DNA from: Fragilariopsis cylindrus CCMP1102
Lineage: Eukaryota; Bacillariophyta; Bacillariophyceae; Bacillariales; Bacillariaceae
NCBI GenBank assembly: GCA_900095095.1
Contig: FMBT01000317.1
Span: 186,001-250,000, forward strand
DNA length: 64,000 nt
Direction of reading: 5' to 3'
The notes beneath the pieces are model-generated. The model ran no database searches. It was not told where the DNA came from and worked only from the letters and a program-made list of their open reading frames with translations. Positions 24,600 to 38,181 of the stretch are shown here, piece after piece (position 1 is the stretch's first letter; every line of letters starts with the position of its first letter). A program made the position numbers and the translations under genes.

Positions 24600-27029
24600 T
24601 TAAGTTTTATGAACAATAAAAGCTTTCCAGTAGCCTTTTGCGTAGCCTTCAGCGCACCTAAAGTTCCTGCGGTAGTTCCATCCCGAGCAGCAGAAACTTG
24701 ACCTGATGCTAAACGAGCTCCGCTTGCTCTCGTGCAATCTGGGTAAGGCGCTTTTCCTCTTCTTCTTAGACGCTCCATGACCATGAAATTGATAGCAAAG
24801 ATCACGGTATGCCTCTTTCTGAGTCAACAATCTGCCATGTTTGTCGCGGTATTCAAGCTTGATCTCACGAGCAGCTATTCTTCGTCCTTATCTGTTGCAT
24901 TTTTTCCAATAGTAACCACCTTTGATAGATCCAAGGGTTCATAATTGTCATAATTTCTTTCATCTTTCGCCCTCCCCCGTAGCTCTCCTTTCCACCATGT
25001 TTACCAGTAATCTCACCCGTTGTCTTCAACATTGAGATGAAACTAGAGAGACCACGACCTACTCCAACTTTATCAGCAGTAGATCCATCGTATCCGAGCT
25101 CGGGTTCATCTTCTTTAACTTCTTTAGCAAGTTCTTCCATTTCAACATCTTCAACCTCATCATTTCCAGTGTCCTCTTTTTTGACAATGTTGTCCACGTT
25201 TTCATCACCATTTGTGGTGAAATATTCTCTTTCTTTTCTTTCGACGTGGCTACATTGAGTTTATCGTTGTCATGGGTTTCCTTCTTTTGAGTTTCTCTTT
25301 CTTTTTGCTGAGTACGAGCTCGAATAGCTCTAGAGAATTCACGGGTATCATCGATTGAAAAAGAAATCCCAGACGATTTCTTTGAATCGTTACTATCAAC
25401 CGATGCCAATGTCGATGACGATTTGACAGCTTCTGCAACTGCATCTGCCCCAGTGGAAGATGATTTGTTCATGTTCATTTCCCTCAAACGATTTAATCGT
25501 CGTGCTTTTGCTAATGCAGCATTTAAGAAAGAATCATCAGGCTCCTCATCCATCAAATCTATATCTTCTTCTTCCTTTTTCGTAACCTTCTTATTATCAA
25601 AGGCTATACGTGTTCGTTCATTCCCTTTTTCCATGATTTTGTCGTAATCCGATCTTTTTGTCTCGGATTGTTGCTGTAATGTTTTGTCTTCCTTGGTCGA
25701 AACTCCGCCACCATTCGACATAGGTTGCATTGTTTCGTCGTCTGCGTCATCATCAGTTCTACGTCGTTTGTGTAGACTTGATGAATCATTAGAACGTGCA
25801 GTTTCCTCTAATTTCGACAATACACTCGTGTTGGATGGGGTTAATATAGAGGACTGATTAGCTCCTTCTTCTTCTTCATCGTCGTTATCGTCATCAATTT
25901 CGGTCCTTCGTCTTCTCTTTTTGCTCTTTTTCGCCTTCTTTTTGAACTTCGTATCTTTTTTCTTCTTCTTTCGTTTACTATCCTTATTTTTCTCCTCTTC
26001 CTCGATTGTCATATAATCGCTCGAAACAATATCTCCTTTCCAAACCAAAGAAATTGCCTCCCCATGCTGGACTTTGTCAACATCCGTCTTGGTAGTATCC
26101 TCTTTCTTTTGAGACCCTATTCGGAATCCTAGTGTTTTATGCTGTTTTTGGTCGTCCTGCTTATTGCCGCTACCTCGAACTTTACGAGACGGTCCAAGAG
26201 TCCCTCCTAATTCTTCAAACTCCTCATCGTCAAATCCTGCATATCCGCCAGCTCTTCCCATACCAAGTTCTAACATTCTCTTTTTTCGAAGCCCATCTTG
26301 TTGTTTTTCCTGCTCGGTTAGATCGACATTTTCAAGTGCATCTTCTTCCTCGTTGATACCAACAACTTTGTTCGATACAAAAGTTTTCGTTTCCAAGATG
26401 GGTGCATCTGCTAGCGTAAGAACTGTATTTCCTCCAGCTTCGAGACCTGCCATACTATTCCTAACCTGCATACCTTCCAAGTTACTTTCATCGTATCCAA
26501 TATCTTCTTCTTCTTTTGAATAATTTTCCTTCTTGTTCTTTGTACTTTTTTCAGGATTTGTTGGTGGTGCCTTATTCTCTTGTTGCCTCATCATAGCAGC
26601 CCATGTCAAAGCAGAGTTGTTATCATTCTTATTATTGTTGGTCTCATCATCCTCAGCATCTCCAAGTGTTGACGATCCAAAAACTTGAGCAGCACCCTTT
26701 TCTACTTGCCGTTGAAGCTTCGATCGTTCAATCCGTTGGGAGGCTTCTTCCTGCTCTCCTGTATTTCCAGCTGGCTTGTGAATCTCTTTATTCTTGTTTT
26801 CCCTGAGTGGCGCAAGACCAAGTTTCGCCCTTAATTTGTTAGTTTCCTCCACAGATAGTTCCAGTTCTTCCTTTTCGAAATTATCTCCTGTACCCTCTGA
26901 CACTGTGACGGTTGTCACTGCCTCTGTAAGAATGTTGTTATTTCCCACACGCAACGGCTTTAGGCCGAGTGTTGCACGTAATTTATTTGTCTCGTCTACG
27001 GAGAGCTCAATCACATCTTCGGACGGCAT
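24600..27029 (-). CDS. SART1: SART1/Snu66 family U4/U6.U5 tri-snRNP protein
   Basis: SART1 (yeast Snu66) bridges the tri-snRNP for spliceosome activation. The head carries two copies of the family motif, 'ELSVDETNKLRATLGLKPLR' and 'ELSVEETNKLRAKLGLAPLR', a duplicated element also seen in other SART1 proteins. The middle is highly charged, with a Lys-rich block ('KRKKKKKDTKFKKKAKKSKK'). The end has 'VGRGLSSFISMLKTTGEI', 'IKLEYRDKHGRLLTQKEAYR', 'CYQFHGHGASKKK' and 'TLGALKATQKATGKAFIVHK', the diagnostic C-terminus. Length is about 810 residues, very near human. About four frame changes fall between 25200 and 24700. The conserved C-terminal blocks continue across them, so they look like assembly errors. 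No intron is needed. Confidence 0.94.
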
Positions 27030-27481
27030 ACTGTAAATAAATGGCGTTCCAAAATTTCAGTACACCGAATGGTCCCTATGAGTCCCCTTTCGTTGATTTT
27101 GTTTTACTCCCTCAAACAAGCTATGATGTTTGTATGTCGAGTCCTTGAGGAGCAGTCTATAATTTAGCAATGATGTTTGATGATAATTATTTAATGTATC
27201 AAAATTGTGTCTCATCCTCAGAACAACTTTGACCTTAACTTTTTCGAATGAATCGAATAAATCATCGAATAATCGAAATTAAATTCATGTTCAGATTTAA
27301 GGAATTAGAAGGCAAGATACGGGACTGGATTTGATCACGGACGCAATGTTAATTTAGAAACTTTTTTCGATGAATGACAGATGATGACAGCCTATCATTT
27401 CAATTGTTTTAGTTGCTTTCGTCAACAATAGATAGTACTGACTAGTTAGTAAGGTGTACAGTACAGTACTTCTTGAACATC
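27030..27481. promoter_or_regulatory. Divergent promoter region between SART1 and the VEGAG-domain gene
   Basis: This 452-base gap separates two outward starts. No specific motif is recognised; GTACAGTACAGTAC lies just upstream of the plus-strand start. Confidence 0.4.
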
Positions 27482-28243
27482 ATGTCCAAGGGGGGACACC
27501 ATGAAATTGAGGCGGCGAAGAAGCGCCTCGCTGCTGCCAAAGCAACGGCGTCAACGACGGCATCATCTGCGTCAACGATAATAGATTCGGCAAAAATAAC
27601 GTTGTCAGATGCGTCAACGATGATAGATTCGGCAAAATCAATGGAGCGGACTGCACGCAAAATAGCCATAGCAGCGGAGATAAACAAAGCAATCGCAGAA
27701 AATATACTGGAAAATTCTTCAAAGGAAGTTGAGGAGGCGAACAACTTTTTGAAGGAGGTGGAGAAGAAATGGGAGGTTGTTGATGTTGATTATGATGTTG
27801 TTGATGTTGATGATTCACCGAAGAAGAATGATAGTAAGAAGCGTAGGAAAGTTTCTGCGACTAATACTCAAGCAAACAATACTAACGAGAACAGTAATCG
27901 TACAGGTCAAAATGAAACTGCGGGGGCAGTTGCTCGACCCGCAAACATTGTTGTTGAAGGCGCTGGATTAGCTTCAGTCAATGGCCCTTATGGAAAGTTT
28001 CAGAATAAGATGAATGGTTTTGACTGCTATGGAAAGGTAGGTCAGTGGGGCGGGACACCAGGCAAGTTCATAATATATTGTATAGACAGCCATTGGTATC
28101 TCGGTTTTTTTTTATGGACTTCGAACTTATTCCAGCGAGAACTTTACAGAACCATGAATAGTTGTCATGCCGATATCCCCCTCAAAAATGGATGGATGAC
28201 GATTGGTGAAGGAGTCAGTCCAGCTCCTAAATTGAACTGGTAA
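27482..28243 (+). CDS. Small protein: Ala-rich helix plus 'VEGAG..NG.Y' domain
   Basis: I know no named family. Residues 1-100 are Ala/Ser/Lys-rich and should form a long helix or coiled coil, including a near-duplicated segment ('STIIDSAKITLSDASTMIDS'). An acidic Val/Asp stretch and a basic 'KKNDSKKRRK', a possible nuclear signal, follow. Residues about 155-253 form a compact domain: 'IVVEGAGLASVNGPYGKF', 'YGKVGQWGGTPGKFIIY', 'HWYLGFFLW', 'ELYRTMNS' and the terminal 'GWMTIGEGVSPAPKLNW'. From memory, similar single or tandem domains with a conserved Asn-Gly-x-Tyr and a final Pro-x-Pro-x-Leu occur in predicted diatom proteins; I infer a beta-rich binding module. The ATG at 27482 is the first in frame. 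The reading frame is unbroken and intronless. Confidence 0.75.
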   Translation: MSKGGHHEIEAAKKRLAAAKATASTTASSASTIIDSAKITLSDASTMIDSAKSMERTARKIAIAAEINKAIAENILENSSKEVEEANNFLKEVEKKWEVVDVDYDVVDVDDSPKKNDSKKRRKVSATNTQANNTNENSNRTGQNETAGAVARPANIVVEGAGLASVNGPYGKFQNKMNGFDCYGKVGQWGGTPGKFIIYCIDSHWYLGFFLWTSNLFQRELYRTMNSCHADIPLKNGWMTIGEGVSPAPKLNW

Positions 28244-28559
28244 AAAGTATGACTTTGAAGAAGATGATATTATTTGATGGTGGTCTTTTGTCAAGTTCAA
28301 GGACAAGGTCAAACCAATGATCACGGACCCTTTAATTTTAAAAAAGCAAACTTGCTTTTCAAGTTCGATGACACGATGACAAGTAATGATATTTTGAATC
28401 GACCACTTTTACAGATTTTAGATTGGTAGCCTGCCTACTGTACACTTTTCTAGCCACAGTGAGTAGCCCTACAAGTTTTGATTGTACCAATCGATCCAGG
28501 CCGACTAACGTCGTTATCATTAAAAGTAAAGGACAAATTTTGAAATTAGCAAATCAACA
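28244..28559 (+). other. Short intergenic gap before the LRR gene
   Basis: These 316 bases between two same-strand genes hold no recognisable feature. Confidence 0.5.
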
Positions 28560-29833
28560 ATGATGACAGCGACAACTGATGAAGTATCAAAAGCAGTAGC
28601 AGCTGCGATTAAAGCTAGAGATAGTGCGTTGAGAAATGTCATAGCTGAGACAACAGAGGCAGATCGAGGAAAATTGATGAACATCTGCATTAACAGTATC
28701 CCAGATAAGTTATTGTTCATAGAGGGAGATATCTTGATTTCCGCATTGTCGAAAACGAGTTTGTGGATCTTCACAACATCGAGTATGATCATATCGACAT
28801 TAGAAACTCCAATAGCTTCTTCGTTTTTTCTGACGTAGGTAATTTGAAATGTACCGTTGACGATGATGGTCGAATATCACAAAACTAGAAATTGAGGGAA
28901 ACTCGGACGAATATTTTGCTCTACCAGCGATTGTTGCCCGTATTGAAAGATTGACTGGAATCACACTGTGGCACTGTCGATCTATTCCCGTAGAACTTTC
29001 TAATTTACGACATTTGCAATCGCTTGCACTACTCCGCTGTTCAGATCTTTTCGTCAATAACTTTCCAGTTCAGATGGGGCTCAGCAATTTGAAAGAGTTT
29101 AATATCCACAACTCTCGAGTCCAATCTTCATCAGAATCACCATTTCTTCTCGAGTGGATGTCAAAACAACTACCAAGATTAGAAAACCTCGGATTCGATA
29201 CAATGGAAAAGAATGGAACCGATTCTATCGTGTATGCTCTTCGCACTGTCGAAGATTTTTGCTTTCAAGACACTTTGAAAAGTCTTGCCATAAACGAGTG
29301 TAGCATAGACGAAAAATAATTCGATACTTTCTGGTTTAAGATCCGTCCAAGGTTTCTACACTTGAGGTCATTAATTCTCTGAAATACCAAGATTGAAAGC
29401 ATCCAACCAAGTGCTGAAAGAACCAAAAACGAAAATAATACCACGGTAGTCACCAAATCACTTCGCAAATTATGCATCTTCAAAAGATGAAGGAGGATCC
29501 TATTGAAAAGGTAGCTGTGATGAATTTCTTGAATCCTACAGTACCATTTACAGTCTAGGTTAGCGACTTTAATGCCAACTATGACTCTGACGTAGAATAT
29601 GCATGCTGGATGTAGAACACAACAGAAATGGTTACTATTTTTCCGCATTGGCGGGTTGTGCTTAGCTTGTGTTTCATTTGCAGCATTTAATGCAAAAAAA
29701 TGGAACTGATTTTACCAAGAGTCAGAAACAAATCATGAAATTTATGAATCGTACGCCAGAATACGGTGGGCGAGGAGGAGCAGTAGGAGGAGGATGAGGA
29801 GGTCTTGATGAAGACGACGAAGAAAAGAAATGA
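28560..29833 (+). pseudogene. Leucine-rich-repeat protein gene, probably decayed
   Basis: The head 'VSKAVAAAIKARDSALRNVI' is helical. In changing frames there follow 'LHNIEYDHIDIRNSNSFFVF', 'DDDGRIS' and 'KLEIEGNSDEYFALPAIVAR', then LRR sequence: 'IERLTGITLWHCRSIPVELS', 'LRHLQSLALLRCSDLFVNNF' and 'MGLSNLKEFNIHNSRVQ', a pattern typical of diatom and plant-type LRRs. After 'TLKSLAINECSIDEK' the same frame continues for about 60 codons of LRR-like sequence but is cut by TAA (29317-29319), TGA and a further TGA near 29490. In-frame stops differ from the single-base shifts in neighbouring genes, so I favour true decay of one member of a large LRR family. The 3' limit is approximate. Expression as a truncated protein ending at 29319 is possible. 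Confidence 0.6.
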
Positions 29834-30052
29834 AATAGGAGGAAGAGGAAATAATAAAACGACTACTACGACAGGTCTATCGGCAAATGTTGTTTAAAAA
29901 GTACTACTAGTCTAGTAGATGTAAACTTTTACATTTATGTTAAAATGTGCATCTTCGCAATCGCCAAAATAATATTAATAAAAAAAGAAATCTTCGAATC
30001 TCGAACCAACGTCGGTATCGATAAGTTCGTATTGTGTGGTCAACTGATCAAT

Positions 30053-30706
30053 CTAACATTCGTACAGGGGGTAACGCCAGTGCCGTCGCACAGCTCCGCA
30101 AATAAAGTACGCTCCACAGAGCATCACGGATGCCATGAAACACCAAAATGGAATGCTGCCACAGATAAGTACGTCCCTCTTTTTACATTCTATCTTCTCC
30201 ACCACCCAATTGACAAAAATCAAGACCAGCAAGAGAAAGATTGTCCACACCAGCAAGATTAACGCCGCCCTGCCGATCTTCTGTAGGATGATGCGAACTT
30301 TTTCTGAATAGTGGACACCTAGTAGTGTACGTGTAGGATCGGTGTACCTTGCGTCGTCGTCGGTAGGACTATTGGTATTACTGTTGACATTAAGACGAGA
30401 GTAATAGTTGTCCTGTTCTGGCACCGCAGCCGCCATGTTCAATTCCGGCGGCAGTCTCCAAAAGTAACGCAGTAGAGCAAGGAAACCGATGGCACCAAGG
30501 AGGAGCAACATAGCCACAACTGGCACAACGTAATACGCAGCACCCTGTTGAAATACGACACCATCCGGAGTCAAGCTTGCCGCTCCAAGCAACAACAGAT
30601 AAAAACAACAACACGTCCACAATACATAAACAGCCAGCGTCACAACGACCCGAATGACAAACGAGATGCAGCTGTCATTATTGTTGTCTGCACTGAAATA
30701 CGCCAT
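30053..30706 (-). CDS. Four-helix integral membrane protein, unknown function
   Basis: No family recognised. It has 217 residues and four hydrophobic segments: about 14-42 ('FVIRVVVTLAVYVLWTCCCF'), 58-82 ('VVPVVAMLLLLGAIGFLALL'), 146-168 ('ALILLVWTIFLLLVLIFVNW') and 180-205. A polar loop of about 60 residues lies between helices 2 and 3, with 'YSRLN' and 'YTDPTRTLLGVHYSEKVR'. Cys residues cluster in helices 1 and 4. The frame is intact and intronless from ATG to stop. GC content seems somewhat higher than in the neighbours. It lies tail-to-tail with the LRR gene. A tetraspanin-like fold is conceivable, but the large loop after helix 3 and the CCG motif are missing. Confidence 0.75.
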   Translation of the reverse strand: MAYFSADNNNDSCISFVIRVVVTLAVYVLWTCCCFYLLLLGAASLTPDGVVFQQGAAYYVVPVVAMLLLLGAIGFLALLRYFWRLPPELNMAAAVPEQDNYYSRLNVNSNTNSPTDDDARYTDPTRTLLGVHYSEKVRIILQKIGRAALILLVWTIFLLLVLIFVNWVVEKIECKKRDVLICGSIPFWCFMASVMLCGAYFICGAVRRHWRYPLYEC

Positions 30707-30988
30707 GGTGGTGATAGGTGATACTGTACTGTATATGTGTAAGGAGTGCGGATTTGAAAATGCTTGTGGGACTCAATAAATACCTTGTACATGTTCTCAT
30801 TTTATTACGAGATCTTCACTACAGTAAATCCATACACACGGCATGCTACAATTTAAGTCGTGCTTTATAAAAATGAGATGGGAGTTGTAGTAATAATTTT
30901 GAATTTCTATTTGTCAAGAAAGCGTTGCTACACATTAATGTAAATGTAGAATTACAGTTCAATATCTTATATTATGCCACCAATTTCA

Positions 30989-33684
30989 TTAATTATTGTA
31001 GAATTTCTTGTCGGTAGCGGCGTAGTCCTTAAGTAGTTGACAGGGTTCAAATTGACCTCCATACTTGTCAGCAAATGAGTTCATCATATCAACATAGTTA
31101 GCAACACCAATCTGGTCAAGGTAGCGGAAGGGACCGCCACGGAATGGGGCAAATCCAGTACCAAAAACTAAACCAATATCACCAACCACAGGATTATCGA
31201 TAATTTCATCCTCTAAACATTTTGCAGCTTCATTCACAAATCTTGAGATGATCCTATTCTGAATCTCTTCTTTGTCAAGGTTGAGATCCTGTTTGACAAA
31301 TGTCTTCACGTAGGCTTGCACTTCGGGACTGATGGTCTTACCCTTTTTCTTGTTACTGTACGTATAAAATCCTTGACCCGACTTCTTACCAAGCCATCCC
31401 TTGTCAATCATTTTCTCCATGAGAGTAATGTCTCCACCGTCCATGCGAACGCCTAAATCGGCTTTTGAGAGGAAGGTAGCAACGTGGGAAGTGACATCAA
31501 TACCCACCTCATCAGCTAAAGTAACTGGACCAACGGGCATACCAAAGTCTAAGACGGACCTGTCTAGCTTTTCCAACGAGACACCATCACGAATTAAAGC
31601 GGAAACCTCAACCAAAAACGGTCCTAAGCATCGGTTTACATAAAAACCGGGGACATCCTTAACGACAATACAAGTCTTCCCTTGCTTTGTTCCGACATTA
31701 AATGCAGTTGCCCTCGTAGCTTCATTAGTTCCTTCGTGTGGAATAATTTCCAAGAGAGGCATGGACGGTACTGGCGAAAAATAGTGCATACCGATGATAT
31801 TTTCGGGACGTTTCGAACCCTCGGCAATAGCACCAATAGGAATTGCTGACGTATTGGTAGCAAAGACACAGTGGTCAGGTGTTATTTTCTCGATATCTGC
31901 AACAATCTTCCTCTTCAAGTCCAAATCTTCGAAGACAGCTTCAATTATCATATCTGTATTTCCAAAATGTTTCTCCACCAAGTTGGGATTATCATCAGTC
32001 AAACCAACTACGTTGGAAGAATTCAAATTATGTTGAAACTTTGTCATGCGTTTCCGTTTCAACTTTTTGTCCCAATTATCTCTCATGTAGGATCCCCCCC
32101 GTTCAATAGCCGCGTCATTACGATCCTTGAGAAGGACAGACATACCCTTTTCGGCAGTAATTTGTGCAATTCCTGCTCCCATTAGACCAGCGCCCATAAC
32201 AGCAACTGTTTTCACGGGGACTGCGACAGTATTATCAAATGGATTTTTCTTCATTTGAGTCATTCCATCGAAAATTCCAATCAAGGCTTCCGACTCGTCA
32301 GTTGCCGCAAGCTTTGCAAATTCGTTACGTTCATTTTCGAATCGAGTGGAACGATTAGCAAGACCATGTTGGACGCACCGAATGATGGCATTTGGTGCGG
32401 GATAGTTACCATTTGTATTTTTTGGACCATTTTATTAATTTGATTCCAGATGATCTTCTGTCCGATCGAGGTGTCTTCTAAAAGACGATTCATCAATGAT
32501 TTAGCTTTCTTCTTCGGTTTGAGTTTCCCATTGATAATGTCCACAGCACTTTGAATAGCATCTTTTTCGACGGATTGTGAAGAAACAACTAAATCAACAA
32601 GTCCCATTTTTTGGCTTTATGTGGCCGAATATCTTTTCCTGTCAGCATCATATCCATAGCATTTTGAAGACCAACAAGTTCATGAAGATTTTGGGTTCCA
32701 CCAAATCCGGGAAGTAATCCGAGTTTAACTTCTGGTAAACCAAGCTGTAATTTTTGCATAGTATTGTGGAAAAAGAGGAATTATTATTATTATTATTTAA
32801 AGGAGTAGAAGAAAAACAAACACAGAAACATATGGATTAGACATTGTTTGGTTGTGTGTCATCACATTGTGCCTATATTATTATTCAACTCCACCGACTT
32901 ATAAAATAGACAGGATAATGTTTTTCGTCAAATATAAGCACTTGTTTTTTTTAAAGTAACAATGGTACGAATCTTACCTTAGTTTTCGGTGAATCCGAGC
33001 AAACTCGATAGTCGCACCACATTGCCCATTCCAGACCTCCACCAAGAGCAGGCCCGTTGATAGCACAGACCAATGGAACTTTCTTCTCTCGCATATGTTG
33101 GAAGAAAGTAACCCCTTCTTCAATCAAACCGACCAGATCATTCTTATTTTCGATCCTTTTTATATCAAAAATATCTGCACCAGCAATGAACATATCAGGT
33201 TTCGCAGAGGAAAAGACAACAGCCTTGACATCGGAATTGTTTCGATCTCACCCTTCCACAGTTGTCTGGCTTCGTCTGACAATGCGAAGCTAATAGTGTT
33301 GACCTTATTGGGCAATCAAATCGGATTATAGCAACACCTTCTTTTGTAAACTCTACATTTGTGAAATATTCGTATTTTCTATCAGCAGTAGGAACAAATA
33401 ATTTCGATCCTTCTCATTATTTGTAGCAGTACTACTAGCAGCAGCAGCAGATGGAGATGGATCAGTGGGTTTTTCTTCCAGGACAGCCGAGGAAGCAGTC
33501 GATTGATAGCGAGCAGAATGAATGCCGTCATCGACGTCGTCGTCATCGAGGAAAGACTTGTGAGAGACATTCGGTACATTGAGTTTCTGGCAGAGGAGGT
33601 CGTAATGACGGTCCGACGAGACTCTCGAACAAGAGTAGTCGAAGCAACCGCCATCAGTCGACCAGAAGCAATAGTTCTTAGCAT
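30989..33684 (-). CDS. HADHA: Mitochondrial trifunctional enzyme alpha: enoyl-CoA hydratase / 3-hydroxyacyl-CoA dehydrogenase
   Basis: This is the multifunctional enzyme of fatty-acid beta-oxidation. The N-terminus '[20 protein letters not shown]' is Arg/Ser-rich with no acids, a mitochondrial presequence. The hydratase domain has '[12 protein letters not shown]', '[14 protein letters not shown]', '[20 protein letters not shown]' (first catalytic Glu) and '[20 protein letters not shown]' (second catalytic Glu). The dehydrogenase domain has '[20 protein letters not shown]' (NAD site), 'TNTSAIPIG', '[19 protein letters not shown]' (catalytic His), '[15 protein letters not shown]' and the terminal repeat '[20 protein letters not shown]'. 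The intron 32977-32745 joins 'SPKTK' to 'LGLPEV'. It has about 820 residues. Frame changes occur near 33600, 33350, 33230 and 32600-32300; the last 431 codons are clean. The partner beta subunit is not in the window. Confidence 0.96.
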
Positions 33685-33718
33685 GATTGATCGTTTGTTT
33701 ATATTTCAATTTTCTTTT

Positions 33719-33744
33719 TTAATTCAATTCAATTCAATTCAATT
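33719..33744. repeat. (AATTC)5 microsatellite upstream of HADHA
   Basis: Five tandem AATTC units lie about 35 bases upstream of the HADHA start codon, in the probable 5' leader or promoter. Confidence 0.9.
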
Positions 33745-33780
33745 TTAAATCTTAATTTATTTACTTTTTATGACGAGGTA

Positions 33781-34016
33781 CTAGTTAGGCACAACAATCG
33801 AAAAACATTCCAACGACAACATTACAAAACTGGTGCCAACAAAACTTGGAACGTGAAGTCTAGAAAGGAAAGCTAGGGTGATGGAGAGAATTGAAAATTG
33901 GCTTCTCATCATGCATGCATTCACAACATCATTGACACCTTCGTCCTTGACGCGTCCAATTCTTACTAAGTTGGTCCTTGATCAATCGTGCTTGTTCCTT
34001 ATCCATGTTTGACATT
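33781..34016 (-). CDS. Possible small gene, low confidence
   Basis: From two in-frame ATGs at 34016 and 34007 the coding strand reads 'MSNMDKEQARLIKDQLSKNW' then 'TRQGR'. One base over, it continues as 'VKDEGVNDVVNACMMR' and a hydrophobic segment with 'FSILSITLAFL', stopping at 33781. The composition of the first 40 residues looks protein-like and the break resembles those in neighbouring genes. I recognise no family, and chance cannot be excluded. It would lie just upstream of HADHA on the same strand. Confidence 0.22.
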
Positions 34017-34149
34017 TCACTACAGTACCTGGTACAGTACAATCAAGTACAAGCAATGTATCCAAGCAATACCTTACTATTTTTTGCCACCCAATGTTGT
34101 TGAAAGGGTTGAAATGAGAGCTAATCGAGCTAATCGTACACCCTGCGTT

Positions 34150-35480
34150 GTTGTGTTGCTATAAAATATAAAACACATGTCATCTATCATATCAATCATC
34201 ATGGTTGTTGTATGGAAGCCTTAACAAGTGAAGAAGTCATTCTAAAACTTGGAGAGATCATTACTACAATGGTAATTATTAAACTGAGATTACAATAGCA
34301 ACAAACTATAAAAATAAATAAGTTTACAAATAGATTGACATAATTGGAATTATTGGGAACTGTGGTGGAAATGATGTTATGATAGTATTTATATTTATTT
34401 CAATATTGCAAGATGCAAATTTGTGCCTTTTGCGAGCTAGTAATGCAAATATAAACCCAAAAATTTGGTGAAATAATTTGTTTCGTCAGTAATTTTTGGT
34501 TTTTCACTTGTTGTATTGCGTGCTGCTGGGATCAAAAAGTCAACAAGTGCTAGCTTGGACTTGGAACTGCTGGTAGATACCCCATGTGTTTTACTAACTG
34601 AACAATAATCGTAAACCACAAAATGAGATAACCCAACCAACAGCATGATGACCAAAAAGAAAGGAAACTATCAACAAACAGTAATATTCATATTCTCTGC
34701 CACCCCCATATCTAAGAAAAGGAAGGACTCTGATACATTCATTTGCACGTCCGTTTTAAAAATGTGACCAAACTAACCCTGGAAATTGTCACCATGTCTT
34801 CTTGTTAAGTGCTAAATATTTAATGTTTCTTTCTGTTGCTTTTGCTCTGTTATTTAGAGCAGCAGTATTAGTTACTGGAGATAATATTATATAACATTTT
34901 CCCATCATTGTATTGTCATGGTGACAGTGAATCAATTCAATTGATTTTGCTTTGAATTGATTGCTTCTGGTGCTTTAGAATTGTTTATTGAGGATCAAAT
35001 AATCATTGGATCTGTATTTCATACAGCGATTAACTTAAGACTTGACCCTGCCACTTAAAGTGTTGATTACAGATGATGATATAGCATAGCTGTTCCCTCA
35101 CAAAGAACCAACCAGGGTCAAAAACTTGATGCTAATGGTAGACAAAGTTTTTATTGTTTACAGTGACACTATTGGAACCAGTAATTGATTACATTCTCAG
35201 TAGCAATTAAGGGTTGTTTACTATGTTACACTAAGCCTCGTAGTAAGAGAATGATGAATGTTTACATACAGTCATGCATGCGCAAAAATAAGGAATCTGC
35301 ACACACTTGTATCAACAGTCATCCACCTTCTATCGGCTATTTTGTAACAGCAGTAACAGCAGTAGCACTGTAAATACCAACACATGGATGATATTTTCTT
35401 TGTAAAGCTTAGGCTTTAATGATACAGTTATGTGGCAAACGGATATCTTTTGTTTCAGGTCAGGTAGTATAGATAGGAAG
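34150..35480. other. CpG-poor gene-free stretch
   Basis: No protein family, tRNA or terminal repeats were found in this 1.3-kb AT-rich stretch. Counting by eye from 34201 to 35460, I see only about 11 CpG, well under the roughly 40 expected from base composition. TpG and CpA are frequent, as after deamination of methylated CpG. It may be an old, silenced repeat whose ends can no longer be recognised. Open frames here, such as one near 34437-34655, look spurious. Confidence 0.45.
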
Positions 35481-35598
35481 TAGGAAGGTGATCTTATTTA
35501 TAATTAAGTCTAACAAGTTGATAAGAATAAACATAAAATTAGTTGGAATTATCTTTTATAGTATTTTTTTTTGGTCCACCAAGTTCTCACTATTTATT

Positions 35599-37686
<2,088 letters not shown>

Positions 37687-38181
37687 CGTATTGTAATAAT
37701 ATCTCTATCGTTATCGGACGATTGTTGCTTAACTAGAAACGTAGGGATTCGTTCAGTTGCTATGATTCTAGTTTGTGTAATTGTGGAGTAGTTATTGGAA
37801 TGATTCGATTGAATCCTTCAAAGTACAATTATGTGTTGTCGATCTTTTTTATGTAATTCGGTTTGTCAGTATTTATTATTGTCTGTTGTCTATCTTCTAC
37901 AATACAAGTGTACCATACAGCCTGAGTACTCTTTAATGCATTTAAAAACGGTTTCTTGCTTATGTCGAATGAGTCGAGTCGAGTCTAACACAAATGTCTC
38001 ATCCGCGCGATCACAAAATTGAAGATACGGTAGAACACCATTCATTTATTTATTCTTTGAATTTACTTTACTACTAGTAGTACCGTATGTGTTTGTAATA
38101 GACGAAGCAACATTATCATAAACGTTAGCATTCCAACTTACATTACAGTACAAAAGTAGAATTAATCGTAATCGTCATAGT
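37687..38181. promoter_or_regulatory. Divergent promoter region between TGS1 and the TPR-like gene
   Basis: Two outward starts flank this 495-base gap. Short GAGTC repeats occur near 37969-37985. No specific element is recognised. Confidence 0.4.

Noticed and set aside
34437-34655. 72-codon minus-strand frame with a hydrophobic start
   Set aside because: It lies in the CpG-poor gene-free stretch and has no recognisable family or supporting context.
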